From Sandaracinaceae bacterium (GTDB lineage: Bacteria > Myxococcota_A > Polyangia > Polyangiales > Houyiibacteriaceae): a stretch of 64,000 nt of DNA. A program made the position numbers and the translations under genes. This document shows positions 1 to 8,650 of the stretch, piece after piece. The DNA is taken from contig JACKEJ010000007.1 in assembly GCA_020633055.1 (NCBI GenBank), forward strand, positions 734,963 through 798,962, written 5' to 3'. Under the pieces are notes generated by a model. It did not search any database and was not told the origin of the DNA. It was given only the letters and a program-made list of their open reading frames with translations. How positions within the stretch are numbered: position 1 is the stretch's first letter; every line of letters starts with the position of its first letter.

Positions 1-1
1 A

Positions 2-67
2 GACGCGCGGCACCAGGCGAGCGCAAAGGAGGCCGAGGCGTGCGGGGCGGGTGCCACGTCGCGTTGA
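2..67 (+). other. possible 3' end of an upstream gene (partial)
   Basis: One frame is open from the window edge and ends at TGA 65-67, giving about 21 residues rich in Ala and Glu. It could be the tail of a gene lying mostly outside the window, but the stretch is too short to tell real coding from chance in DNA this GC-rich. The pyrR promoter starts 17 bp after this stop. Confidence 0.2.
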
Positions 68-83
68 TAGCAGCCCGGGCGGC

Positions 84-112
84 TTGACGCACCCGTCGGA
101 AGGCGCGTAAAT
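84..112 (+). promoter_or_regulatory. pyrR promoter, probably leaderless
   Basis: TTGACG (84-89), a 17-bp spacer, and GTAAAT (107-112). Only 7 nt separate the -10 box from the GTG start at 120, so transcription should begin at or within a base or two of the start codon. No ribosome-binding site is needed or seen. Confidence 0.6.
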
Positions 113-119
113 CCGGGCC

Positions 120-686
120 GTGCCCACCTCGCCCCCGACGGTCTTGCTCGCCGGTGACGCCCTGCAGCGGACCCTTCGTCGCATGGCCCTCAGCATCGTG
201 GAGCGCACGGGCAAGCGGCCCGAGGAGCTGTGCCTCGTCGGCATCCGGCGCGGCGGCGTGGACCTGGCCAAGCGCTTGGCCGAGGCCATCGGCGACCTCG
301 AAGAGGGCACGCCCCAAGTCGGCGCGGTGGACATCAGCCTCTACCGGGACGACGCGGCTACGGCCCTGCCCGACCCCAAGATCGGCCCCAGCGACATCCG
401 CTTCCCCATCGAGGGGCGCGAGGTCATCGTCGTGGACGACGTGCTGCAGACGGGGCGCACCGTGCGCGCGGCCATCGACTGCGTGCTGGACTACGGCCGG
501 CCTCGGCGCATCTGGCTGGCGGTGCTGTTCGACCGCGGCGGGCGCGAGCTTCCAGTGCACCCGGACTTCGTCGGCAAGACGGTGGACGTGCGCGCGGGCG
601 TGAAGCTGCGCGTCGAGCTCGAGGGGCGCGAAGGTGACCGCGCGTTCCTGGAACCCGCTGGCCAGGCCGGCGCGGAGGAGGCCTGA
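120..686 (+). CDS. pyrR: PyrR bifunctional pyrimidine regulator / uracil phosphoribosyltransferase
   Basis: A 188-residue type I phosphoribosyltransferase fold of the PyrR family. The PRPP-binding signature VIVVDDVLQTGRTVRAAID lies near residues 102-120, and the N-terminal segment with LVGIRRGG (the pyrophosphate loop region) is typical of PyrR. The protein makes UMP from uracil and PRPP; in Gram-positive bacteria it also binds pyr mRNA leaders. The GTG at 120 is chosen because a good promoter ends 7 nt before it. The stop overlaps the pyrB start (TGATG), so the genes are translationally coupled. With a probable leaderless transcript there is no room for a classical PyrR-bound attenuator upstream, so regulation by that route is unlikely here. 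Confidence 0.93.
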   Translation: MPTSPPTVLLAGDALQRTLRRMALSIVERTGKRPEELCLVGIRRGGVDLAKRLAEAIGDLEEGTPQVGAVDISLYRDDAATALPDPKIGPSDIRFPIEGREVIVVDDVLQTGRTVRAAIDCVLDYGRPRRIWLAVLFDRGGRELPVHPDFVGKTVDVRAGVKLRVELEGREGDRAFLEPAGQAGAEEA

Positions 687-1618
687 TGGAGACGTTCCCG
701 CACCGTCATGTGCTGGGCATCGAGGGCATGTCGCGCGCCGACATCGAGCACGTGCTGGACACGTCCAAGGCGTTCCTCGAGGTGTCGCGGCGGCCCGTGC
801 GCAAGGTGCCCACGCTGCGCGGCAAGACCGTCATCAACCTGTTCTACGAGAACTCCACGCGCACCCGCACCAGCTTCGAGCTGGCCGGCAAGCGCATGAG
901 CGCGGACGTCATCAACATCAGCGTGGCCAGCTCCAGCGTGAGCAAGGGCGAGACGCTGTACGACACGTGCAAGACCCTCGAGGCCATGCACCCCGACGTC
1001 ATCGTCATGCGCCACGCGTCGTCCGGCGCGCCGCACTTCGTGGCCAAGAACGTGCGCTGCAGCGTCATCAACGCGGGCGACGGGATGCACGAGCACCCCA
1101 CGCAGGCCCTGCTGGACGCGCTCACCATCCGCAACGCGCGGGGCACGCTGGACGGCCTGACGGTGGCCATCGTGGGCGACGTGGCCCACTCGCGCGTGGC
1201 GCGCAGCAACGCGCTGCTGCTGAAGCAGTTCGGCTGCACCGTGCGCTTCGTGGGACCAGACACGCTCGTGCCGCCCGAGCTCGCCGGCTACGGCGTGGAG
1301 CTGCACCACGATGTGGAGACCGGCCTGCGTGACGCCGACGTGGTGATGGTGCTGCGCGTGCAGCTCGAGCGGCTGAAGGGCGCGCTGCTGTCGTCGCTGG
1401 GCGAATACTCGCGCACGTTCGGGGTCAACCGTCGGCGGCTGGCGCTGGCCAAGCCGGACGCGCTGGTGATGCACCCCGGGCCCATGAACCGTGGCGTGGA
1501 GATTGAGCCCGACGTGGCCGACGGCGCGACGTCGCACGTGCTGGACCAGGTCGAGGCGGGCGTGGCCATCCGCATGGCGCTCCTGTACCTGCTGGCTGGC
1601 GACTCGGGCGAAGCGTGA
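686..1618 (+). CDS. pyrB: Aspartate carbamoyltransferase catalytic subunit
   Basis: 310 residues, the usual length for the catalytic chain. It condenses carbamoyl phosphate with aspartate, the committed step of pyrimidine synthesis, in the cytosol. The carbamoyl-phosphate loop ENSTRTRTSFE is near residues 54-64, and the downstream HPTQALLDALTI and MHPGPMNRGVEI motifs are intact. The ATG overlaps the pyrR stop by one base, and the gene's own stop overlaps the next start (GTGA). No pyrI (regulatory chain) is present nearby and pyrC, the common next gene, is not here. The gene sits in a short operon with pyrR and a NamZ-family gene. Confidence 0.96.
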   Translation: METFPHRHVLGIEGMSRADIEHVLDTSKAFLEVSRRPVRKVPTLRGKTVINLFYENSTRTRTSFELAGKRMSADVINISVASSSVSKGETLYDTCKTLEAMHPDVIVMRHASSGAPHFVAKNVRCSVINAGDGMHEHPTQALLDALTIRNARGTLDGLTVAIVGDVAHSRVARSNALLLKQFGCTVRFVGPDTLVPPELAGYGVELHHDVETGLRDADVVMVLRVQLERLKGALLSSLGEYSRTFGVNRRRLALAKPDALVMHPGPMNRGVEIEPDVADGATSHVLDQVEAGVAIRMALLYLLAGDSGEA

Positions 1619-2802
1619 CGGTCGAGAGCGGGCTGGACCGGGTCGCGGCGGGCGCCCCCGAGGTGCTCGGGCACCTGCGCGGAAAGCGCGTGGGGCTCTT
1701 GGCGCATCCGGCCAGCGTGACGCGGGGGCTGGCGCACGCACACGCGGTCCTGGAGCGCGCGGGCGCACGCGTGGTGACGCTGTTCGGGCCCGAGCACGGC
1801 TACGGGGGCGAGGCGCAGGACATGGCGCCCGTGGGCGACGTGGACGACGCAGCCGAGGAGCGCGTGCGGGTGTTCTCCCTCTACGGCACCACCTTCGATG
1901 CGCTGCGCCCCACCCCGGAAATGCTGCGTGGCCTGGACGCCGTGGTGGTGGACCTGCAGGACGTCGGCGCGCGCTACTACACGTTCGTGTGGAGCGCGGC
2001 GCTCATGCTCGAGGCGACGGCGGCCGTGGGCATCCCGTGCGTCGTGCTGGACCGCCCCAACCCGCTGGGGGGCGTTGTGCTGGAGGGCGCCCCGCAGCGG
2101 CCCGGGTACCGCTCGTTCGTGGGCCTCTACGACGTCCCCGTGCGCCACGGCATGACCATCGCCGAGATCACGGGCATGGTCCGCGCGCGCCTGGCGCTGC
2201 CGGCGGAGAGCCTGGTGACAGTGCCCATGCGCGGCTGGCAGCGCGCGATGTACTTCGACGACACCGGGCTCCCCTGGGTCTATCCCTCCCCCAACATGCC
2301 CACGCTGGACACCGCGCTGGTGTACCCCGGCGGGTGCCTGATCGAAGGCACGCTGCTGTCGGAGGGGCGCGGCACCACCCGCCCGTTCGAGGTGTTCGGT
2401 GCGCCCTGGGTGGACGGAGAGGCCCTCGCAAAGACGCTCGAAGGCCAGCTGCCGGGGCTCGCGCTGCGCCCCCTGCACTTCCAGCCGACGTTCCAGAAGC
2501 ACGGGGGGCAACGCTGCGGCGGCGTACAGGTGCACGTCACCGACCGCGCGCGAGTGCGCAGCTACGAGGCCTACCTGCGCATCCTGCACGCGCTGCTCAC
2601 GCGCTACCCGGACGCGCCGCGCTATCGGACCGAAGAGTACGAGTACGTGACCGACCGGCCGGCCATCGACCTCCTCACGGGCGGGCCCGAGTTCCGCCAA
2701 GCGACCGACGCAGGCGAGAGCATCGACCCGTGGCTCGCGTCCGAAGCCGCAGGCGCCGCGGCGTTCGAGGCCGAGCGCGCGCCGTATCTGCTCTACCGCT
2801 GA
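1615..2802 (+). CDS. NamZ/DUF1343 family exo-beta-N-acetylmuramidase-like protein
   Basis: A 395-residue protein of the DUF1343 family, whose characterised member NamZ (YbbC) removes terminal MurNAc from peptidoglycan fragments. Family features seen: LLAHPASVTRG and LFGPEHGYGGEAQDM near the N-terminus, VVDLQDVGARYYTF near residues 104-117, LDRPNPLGG, and LPWVYPSPNMPTLDTALVYPG in the middle. The GTG start overlaps the pyrB stop by 4 bp, so it is part of the pyr operon by position. No signal peptide is obvious at this start, so the protein may be cytosolic and act in wall recycling, unlike secreted family members. The reason for coupling to pyrimidine synthesis is not evident; UDP-sugar demand is one possible link. 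Confidence 0.85.
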   Translation: MTVESGLDRVAAGAPEVLGHLRGKRVGLLAHPASVTRGLAHAHAVLERAGARVVTLFGPEHGYGGEAQDMAPVGDVDDAAEERVRVFSLYGTTFDALRPTPEMLRGLDAVVVDLQDVGARYYTFVWSAALMLEATAAVGIPCVVLDRPNPLGGVVLEGAPQRPGYRSFVGLYDVPVRHGMTIAEITGMVRARLALPAESLVTVPMRGWQRAMYFDDTGLPWVYPSPNMPTLDTALVYPGGCLIEGTLLSEGRGTTRPFEVFGAPWVDGEALAKTLEGQLPGLALRPLHFQPTFQKHGGQRCGGVQVHVTDRARVRSYEAYLRILHALLTRYPDAPRYRTEEYEYVTDRPAIDLLTGGPEFRQATDAGESIDPWLASEAAGAAAFEAERAPYLLYR

Positions 2803-2809
2803 TCGACGC

Positions 2810-3544
2810 TCACCCGTGCGTGTAGCTCTGCAGCCCGGGCGGGAGGCCGCTGTCGATGGTGCGCCGCACGTGCTCCATCAGCTCGTCACGGCGCGCCGTG
2901 CCATACGCCGCCGGGTCCACGGGCGCATGGAAGCGCAGGCCCGCGCGCTTCCCAGGGTGCACCCGCACCTGCTTGGCGGGCAGCACGTGCTGCGTCCCGA
3001 CGACCGTCACGGGCAGGATGGGGATGCCCGTCTGCAGGGCCAGCATGAACCCGCCCGTCTTGAACGGGAGCAGTCGGCCGTCCTCGGAGCGTGTGCCCTC
3101 GGGGGCGATCCAGATGTTGATGCCGGACTCGATGCGACGGCGCGCGACCTCGAGGGCCTCGCGCGCGCGGGCGTTGTCCCCCCGGTCGATGTTGACGAAC
3201 TCCGCCGCGGCCATGGCTCCACCCACGAAGGGCACGCGGAACATCTCCTTCTTCGCGATCATGCGCAGCTCGGCGGGATAGAGGTGCATCAGCACGAAGA
3301 TGTCGTACGTGCTCTGGTGGTTGGACACGACCAGGTGGGGACGCGTCGGGTCGACGTGCTCGAGACCCTCGACGAAGGTATCGATGCGCGCGTGGCGCAC
3401 CGCGGCCTCGGCCCACTGCGCGAGCCGCCGGCTGGCCCGCTCGCGGGGCACGGGCCCGAACGCGGCCTCCGCGATGGTGGGCACGCAGACGCGCAGGGTC
3501 TCGCCACAGGTCTTGAGGGTGATGCTGAGCCGGGGCTTCTCCAT
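2810..3544 (-). CDS. 1-acyl-sn-glycerol-3-phosphate acyltransferase (PlsC family)
   Basis: 244 residues from the ATG at 3544. The family blocks are present: SNHQSTYDIFVL near residue 73 (the NHX4D catalytic box), the FVNIDRGDNARAREA block, and IAPEGTRS followed by FKTGGFMLALQTGIPILPV (substrate and membrane binding). The enzyme acylates lysophosphatidate to phosphatidate at the inner membrane. Upstream in-frame codons back to 3991 have shadow-like composition and overlap the divergent kinase gene, so the ATG at 3544 is preferred. It converges with the namZ gene, whose stop is 7 bp away. I see no clear promoter; a TTGACC at 3625-3630 (minus strand) lacks a convincing -10. Confidence 0.9.
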   Translation of the reverse strand: MEKPRLSITLKTCGETLRVCVPTIAEAAFGPVPRERASRRLAQWAEAAVRHARIDTFVEGLEHVDPTRPHLVVSNHQSTYDIFVLMHLYPAELRMIAKKEMFRVPFVGGAMAAAEFVNIDRGDNARAREALEVARRRIESGINIWIAPEGTRSEDGRLLPFKTGGFMLALQTGIPILPVTVVGTQHVLPAKQVRVHPGKRAGLRFHAPVDPAAYGTARRDELMEHVRRTIDSGLPPGLQSYTHG

Positions 3545-3729
3545 GACGGTCGAGGATGCTCGGACGAGACCGTGCGCGCCAGCTGGCCGCGCCCTCAGCC
3601 GAAGACGGCCTCGAGGGTCTCGGCGGTCAAGACGCGCGTCGTGTACCGGCCAGCTCGTCGTGGGACGCACGCGCCAGCCGCGCCTGCGTCCCTGCTGGTG
3701 CCGTTGCGCGGCGGCAGACGTCAACCTCG

Positions 3730-3759
3730 TTGACTGCCGAGTGTGCGCTGGCGCAGAGT
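3730..3759 (+). promoter_or_regulatory. possible promoter of the kinase-activator fusion gene
   Basis: TTGACT (3730-3735), an 18-bp spacer, and a weak CAGAGT (3754-3759), ending 7 nt before the ATG at 3767. The spacing matches the leaderless pattern seen elsewhere in the window, but the -10 box is poor. Confidence 0.35.
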
Positions 3760-3766
3760 CCTTGGC

Positions 3767-6700
3767 ATGGAGCGGAGCCGCACGCCAACGACGTTGACAG
3801 ACACGGGACCCATCGAGGCCCGGTTGGCCGGCCGCTATGCCTACGAAGGAGAGCTCGCCGAAGGGGCTACAGGGCGCGTCATGCTGGTGCGCGACGTGGA
3901 CGGGAGCAGCTCGTGGGTCGCGAAGGCCGTGCCCCCGTACAACGCGGCCTGCCTCGCGGCAGAGCTGGATGCGCTGCTGGACGTGCGGCACGCCAGCATC
4001 GTGCGACCGCGTGAGCTGCTGCGGGTCGCGACGCCGCTACCTCCGCCCTTCGCGCTGCCCGCGGGTGCCGCGGTGCTGGTGGAGGAGCTCGTCGCTGGCG
4101 AGCCGCTTGCCGAGGCCCCGTGCGAGAGCTGGGAGGAGCTCGCCGCCGCGGGCCAGATGCTGGCCGAAGCGCTGGCGGAGCTGCACCGCGTGAACCTCGT
4201 CCACGGCGACGTCTCGCCGTTCAACGTGCTGTCCAGCAGCGGCCGCTGGGTGCTGGTGGACCTCGGCCACGCGGGCTCGCCGCTTCAGGCCGGGGTGGGC
4301 GCCGCCGGGACCCCTGGCTTCATGGCCCCCGAAGCCTTCGCGGGCGCCCGCACACCCAGCACGGATCTGTTCGCGTTGGGCGCGACGTTGCTGGCAGCGG
4401 CGCCTGGGGCCACCTCGTTGCCCACGCTGGCAGGACTCGCCGATGCGCACGAGCACGCGCTCCGCCTCCAGCACCTGAGCCGAGAACGGCTACGTGATGC
4501 GCCCCACCCCCTGGCCGAGATCATCACGACGCTGTTGGCGCCGTCGCCCTCCACGCGTCCGAGCGACGCCCAAGAGGTCGCCCGGCGCTTCGAGTGGGAG
4601 CACGAGGACCGCCCTCGCAGCAGCTACACCGAGGAGCTCGCGCCGCTCCGCATGCGCGCCCGGCGCGGCGGCCCAAGGGTCGCTGGCGCACTCCGCAACG
4701 CGCGCTTCGTGGGACACGAGGGGCCGCTCCGAGACGCGCTCGAGCGGATCCGGGATCGCGCCGGCACGAGCCTCCCCCCCACCCTCGTGCGCGTCATCGG
4801 TCCTGCCGGATCCGGACGCGACCGCTTCGCCCAAGAGTTCGCGCAGCGGCTCCAGCGCATGGCGTTCGACGCGGGCTTCCCAGTCCCGACGATCGCGCAC
4901 GGCCCGGTCCTCCCAACGCTCTCGGGACAGCCCGTCGTGGTGCGTTGGACGCCGCCAACGACGGAAGAGGGGGCGGCACGCGCGCTCCGCTTCTTGGACG
5001 TGAGCGAGGTGGAGCGTAGTCCGTCCATCATCGTCGTGTGCACGGACGCCCCGCTCGTCACAGGCTCGGACGACGCGCGCCTGATCGAGATACTGCTCGG
5101 GCCCCTAACGGCCGACCCGGTGCGCGAGCTCCTCTACGACGCGCTGCGCGAGCACCCGACACCAGACGAGGTCGACGCCGCGTTGGCGCTGACCGGCGGG
5201 CTCGTGGGCTCCCTCGTGGAGCAGCTCGCGGCACACGCCATTGGGGGCGACTTTCTCCGCGCGCGTGACCTCCCCACGCTGCGAGCGGCCACCCTCGAGT
5301 GGGCCCCACCCCCGCTGCCCACGGCGACCCTGGAGCTGCTCGAGCGCTGCAGCATGTGCGCCGACGGTCTGCCGCTCGACGACGACGTGCCGGACGGCCT
5401 CTCGCTGGCGCTCACCCTGGGCCTGCTCGCCGTCGACCATCGCGGCGACGTGGTGGCCCGCGCGGACGTACGCGCCCGGATGTTGGCGCACATGACGGCG
5501 GCGCGACGCAAGAGGCTGGCGGCCGACCTGCTCGGGTCAGTGATGGACCCACTGGGACGCGCGCACCTCGCCGTGCAGGCCGGTCTGCACGACGTCGCGG
5601 AGTCGGAGCTCGCCCGGGCCCTCGCCGAGAGCGACGACGAGACGGCCTCGCCAGCGCGCGCAGCGCGCGTGTACGCGTTGGCGTGTGCGCTGCCCACGCT
5701 GAGCCTGCGCACGAGGCAGTTGGCCGCCCAGTGGCTGCAGCGCCGCGCCGCGTCGGAGCACGCGCTGGCGTTGCTCGAGCGGGAAGTGGACGCCGAGTCG
5801 CTCGCGCTACACGCCGAGTTCCTGCGCCAGCAAGGGCGCCCCACCGAAGCGGTGCGCTCGCTGGCGTCCGCCCGGGGGCTGCCTGGGGCACATGCCAGCG
5901 AGGTGTTCCTGCGCAGCGCAGGTCGGCTCGCGATCGAGCATCCGGACCTGGCCGTCGACGGCGTGGACGCGCTGCTGGCGGCATTCGCGGAGGCACGCCC
6001 CGAAGACCACCGCGACTCCCATGCGTTCTGCGAGCTGCGCGCTCTCGCCGCGTTCACGTGCGGAGACGTTGACGTCGCCGAGCGGGAGGCCGAGCGGGCG
6101 GCGACCCTAGCCCTCCAGCGAGACGCGCTTGGCGAGGCGGCGCGCGGTCTCTCGCTGCGTGCCACCATCGCGCAGCGACGCGGCGACGCGGCCAGCGCAT
6201 ACGCCTTGGGTCGCCGCGCGCTGACCCTGGCCGAGGCTGGTGGGGAGCGCCTCGCGGCGGCGGTGTACGGCCTGAACCTCGGGCTGTCCTGCTTCGAGCT
6301 CGGCAACCTCGGCGAGGCCCTCTCGCATGTACGCGCAGGGGCGGACACGCTGGCCGAGCTAGGCCGAGACAGCCTGCTCTCGCAAGCTGCGTTGAACCTC
6401 GCCCAAGTCCACACCGCCTTCGGAGACGACACGGGGGCGAGCGCCTTGCTGCCGCTCGCCGCGCGCAAGGCGGAGGCCGCGGGGCTCGCCAGCGTCCGCG
6501 CCCACGTCGACCTCACGTGGGCCGCCATCGAGCTGCGTCGCGGCAAACTGCTGGCGTCCGTGCAACGCATCGACTCGGCGCTCGAGCGGGTCCCGAGCTG
6601 CCCACCAGAGGCGCTCCCGCTCGTGCACGCGCGGGCCGCGCTGGCCCTGGCCGAGGCGAACCACGGCGAGCGCGCGCGTGGGCTGTTGACCGCCACGGAA

Positions 6701-8614
6701 GCCGAAGAGGCCCTCCCACACGCCGACGCCGCGCTCACGCGCCGACTGGCGCTCGGCACCCTGGCCCTGGGCGCGGAGAGCGTCGCGCGCAGACGCGCGG
6801 TGGAGCTCCTGGCCCCCGCTGCCGCCGACCCACGTGGCTGGGAGCGGCAGCTGCAAGCGACGCTGCTGATCAGTCAGCTCCTGGAGCGCCTCGCCGACGC
6901 ACCAGGAGCGCTGGCCGAGGCCCGACGCGCGCGCGTGCTGCTGGATACCGCGCTGGACTCGCTCCCCAACCACCTGCGTCCCCTCCTGCTCGAGACGGTT
7001 CGCTACCAAGCCGCGCTGCGGGTGCCGCCGCTGTTCGAGGCGGACGCCCCCACCCCGGCGGGCGGCCGCGACGTCTTCCGCGAGCTCCCGCTGTACATGC
7101 AGCGCTTCGTCAGCGCAGGCGACCCGGGGCGACTGCTGCAGCGCATCGCCGACGCTGCACAAGCCCTCACGCGCGCCGAGCGCGGCTTCGTGGTCGAGCG
7201 CCTGGCCGACGGTGGCTGGCTGACCCTCGCCTGCACGGACGAACAACCAGCCGACGTGCGCGGCTTCTCACGGTCCGTGGCAGGGCGCGCGCTCGCCACG
7301 GGGCGCACGGTCTCCGCGCTCGACGCCATCGACGACACCCGCCTCAACACGAGCGGCAGCGTCCTCGGCATCGGCACGCGCTCGGTGTTGGCCGCTCCGC
7401 TGCACTGCGTGGGCCGCTACCTCGCGCTGTACGTGGACGACCGCCGACGACCGGCAGCGTTCGATCGCGAGAGCGAGGAGGTCTTCGCAGCGTGCGCGCA
7501 GCTCGCAGGCCTCTCGCTGACAGCCAGCTGGGACGCCGCCGCCCTGCGCGAGGAGCGCAAGAAGCTGGCGGCCGCCGAGGCAACGCTGCGCACGGACGTG
7601 GAGTCGCAGCGCGACGAGATCACTTCCTTGCGACGCGCCGTCACCGGCACCGAGCGCGGCAGCATGATCGCGGGCCCCGGTCCCATGCGGCGCGCGCTCG
7701 AGCTGGCGGAGCGAGCGGCCGCGAGCTCGGTCCCCGTGCTGATCCTCGGCGAGAGCGGGACTGGCAAGGAGCTCGTCGCGCGCTTCGTGCACGACCAGAG
7801 CGCGCGCCGCGCGGCACGCTTCGTGAGCGAGAACTGCGCCGCCATCCCGGACACCCTGCTGGAGTCGGCCCTGTTCGGGCACGAGCGCGGCGCGTTCACG
7901 GGTGCGGACCGCGCGCGGCAGGGGCTGTTTCACTCCGCCGACGGGGGGACCCTCTTCTTGGACGAGATCGGCGAGATGAGCCCCGCGATGCAGAGCAAGC
8001 TGCTACGTGTCCTGCAGGACGGGCAGGTACGCCCGGTGGGGGGCACGAAGGTCACGCAGGTGGACGTGCGGCTCGTCACGGCGACGCATCGCGACCTGCT
8101 GGCCATGGTCGCGGACGGGCGGTTCCGCGAGGACCTGTACTACCGAATCACCGTCGTGTCGCTGCGGCTTCCCCCGCTGCGCGAGCGCGCCAACGATGTG
8201 CCCTTGCTCGTGCGCCACTTCCTGCGGAAGCACCACCCGGGCACGCCCCCGCGTGTGACGCCCGAGGCGATGCGACGCCTCGCGAGCGCCCCATGGCCTG
8301 GGAACGTTCGCCAACTCGAGAACGAGGTGCAGCGCCTGCTCGTGATGGAGGGCGACCCCATCGAGGCGAGCGACGTGCTGGCTGCGGCAGGACCCACGAC
8401 CGCGGCGGTGGAACCCCCGCGCAGGGGCGACGTGTCCGCCTTCGACCCGCTGGGATCACTCGCCGTGCGCGAGCACGTCGACGCGCTCGAGCGCGCGCTG
8501 ATCACGGCGGCGCTCGAACGCACCGGCCAGAACCAGACGCGCGCCGCGCTCGAGCTGGGTGTGAGCCGCTACGGCCTGCAGAAGATGATGAAGCGCTTGG
8601 GCCTGCGGGAGTGA
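3767..8614 (+). CDS. Ser/Thr-kinase, TPR, GAF and sigma-54 activator fusion regulator
   Basis: A 1615-residue soluble regulator. Domains in order: a kinase domain (about 20-275) with catalytic Lys in VAK near 51, LVHGDVSPFNVL near 143 (HGD in place of HRD), DLG and MAPE; an ATPase-like region with P-loop GPAGSGR near 343; a long Ala/Leu-rich TPR-like solenoid (about 590-1100); a GAF domain (about 1108-1255); a short coiled coil; a sigma-54 AAA+ domain with GESGTGKE near 1328, GAFTGA near 1374 and LFLDEIGEM; and a Fis-type HTH (about 1585-1612). The intact GAFTGA loop implies real contact with RNA polymerase sigma-54. The family logic is that kinase, GAF or TPR inputs gate AAA+ remodelling of the promoter complex. 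The ATG at 3767 is preferred to the GTG at 3743, which lies inside the promoter spacer. Targets are unknown. Confidence 0.9.
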   Translation: MERSRTPTTLTDTGPIEARLAGRYAYEGELAEGATGRVMLVRDVDGSSSWVAKAVPPYNAACLAAELDALLDVRHASIVRPRELLRVATPLPPPFALPAGAAVLVEELVAGEPLAEAPCESWEELAAAGQMLAEALAELHRVNLVHGDVSPFNVLSSSGRWVLVDLGHAGSPLQAGVGAAGTPGFMAPEAFAGARTPSTDLFALGATLLAAAPGATSLPTLAGLADAHEHALRLQHLSRERLRDAPHPLAEIITTLLAPSPSTRPSDAQEVARRFEWEHEDRPRSSYTEELAPLRMRARRGGPRVAGALRNARFVGHEGPLRDALERIRDRAGTSLPPTLVRVIGPAGSGRDRFAQEFAQRLQRMAFDAGFPVPTIAHGPVLPTLSGQPVVVRWTPPTTEEGAARALRFLDVSEVERSPSIIVVCTDAPLVTGSDDARLIEILLGPLTADPVRELLYDALREHPTPDEVDAALALTGGLVGSLVEQLAAHAIGGDFLRARDLPTLRAATLEWAPPPLPTATLELLERCSMCADGLPLDDDVPDGLSLALTLGLLAVDHRGDVVARADVRARMLAHMTAARRKRLAADLLGSVMDPLGRAHLAVQAGLHDVAESELARALAESDDETASPARAARVYALACALPTLSLRTRQLAAQWLQRRAASEHALALLEREVDAESLALHAEFLRQQGRPTEAVRSLASARGLPGAHASEVFLRSAGRLAIEHPDLAVDGVDALLAAFAEARPEDHRDSHAFCELRALAAFTCGDVDVAEREAERAATLALQRDALGEAARGLSLRATIAQRRGDAASAYALGRRALTLAEAGGERLAAAVYGLNLGLSCFELGNLGEALSHVRAGADTLAELGRDSLLSQAALNLAQVHTAFGDDTGASALLPLAARKAEAAGLASVRAHVDLTWAAIELRRGKLLASVQRIDSALERVPSCPPEALPLVHARAALALAEANHGERARGLLTATEAEEALPHADAALTRRLALGTLALGAESVARRRAVELLAPAAADPRGWERQLQATLLISQLLERLADAPGALAEARRARVLLDTALDSLPNHLRPLLLETVRYQAALRVPPLFEADAPTPAGGRDVFRELPLYMQRFVSAGDPGRLLQRIADAAQALTRAERGFVVERLADGGWLTLACTDEQPADVRGFSRSVAGRALATGRTVSALDAIDDTRLNTSGSVLGIGTRSVLAAPLHCVGRYLALYVDDRRRPAAFDRESEEVFAACAQLAGLSLTASWDAAALREERKKLAAAEATLRTDVESQRDEITSLRRAVTGTERGSMIAGPGPMRRALELAERAAASSVPVLILGESGTGKELVARFVHDQSARRAARFVSENCAAIPDTLLESALFGHERGAFTGADRARQGLFHSADGGTLFLDEIGEMSPAMQSKLLRVLQDGQVRPVGGTKVTQVDVRLVTATHRDLLAMVADGRFREDLYYRITVVSLRLPPLRERANDVPLLVRHFLRKHHPGTPPRVTPEAMRRLASAPWPGNVRQLENEVQRLLVMEGDPIEASDVLAAAGPTTAAVEPPRRGDVSAFDPLGSLAVREHVDALERALITAALERTGQNQTRAALELGVSRYGLQKMMKRLGLRE

Positions 8615-8650
8615 GCTCCGCGAGCGCGCGTGAACGGGGGGGGAGCGCGC

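Noticed and set aside
3545..3729. Possible gene tail (VLTAETLEAVFG ending in TGA) on the minus strand
   Set aside because: The frame is short and lacks a start. I could not connect it to a family, so chance coding in GC-rich DNA is more likely.
3747..3767. Sigma-54 promoter (GG...GC) before the kinase-activator gene
   Set aside because: TGGC and TTGG are present, but the spacing between the GG and GC elements is one to two bases too long for the -24/-12 class.
5134..6759. 541-residue antisense frame within the kinase-activator gene
   Set aside because: Shadow of the real gene; Ser/Arg/Ala low-complexity translation and no start signal.
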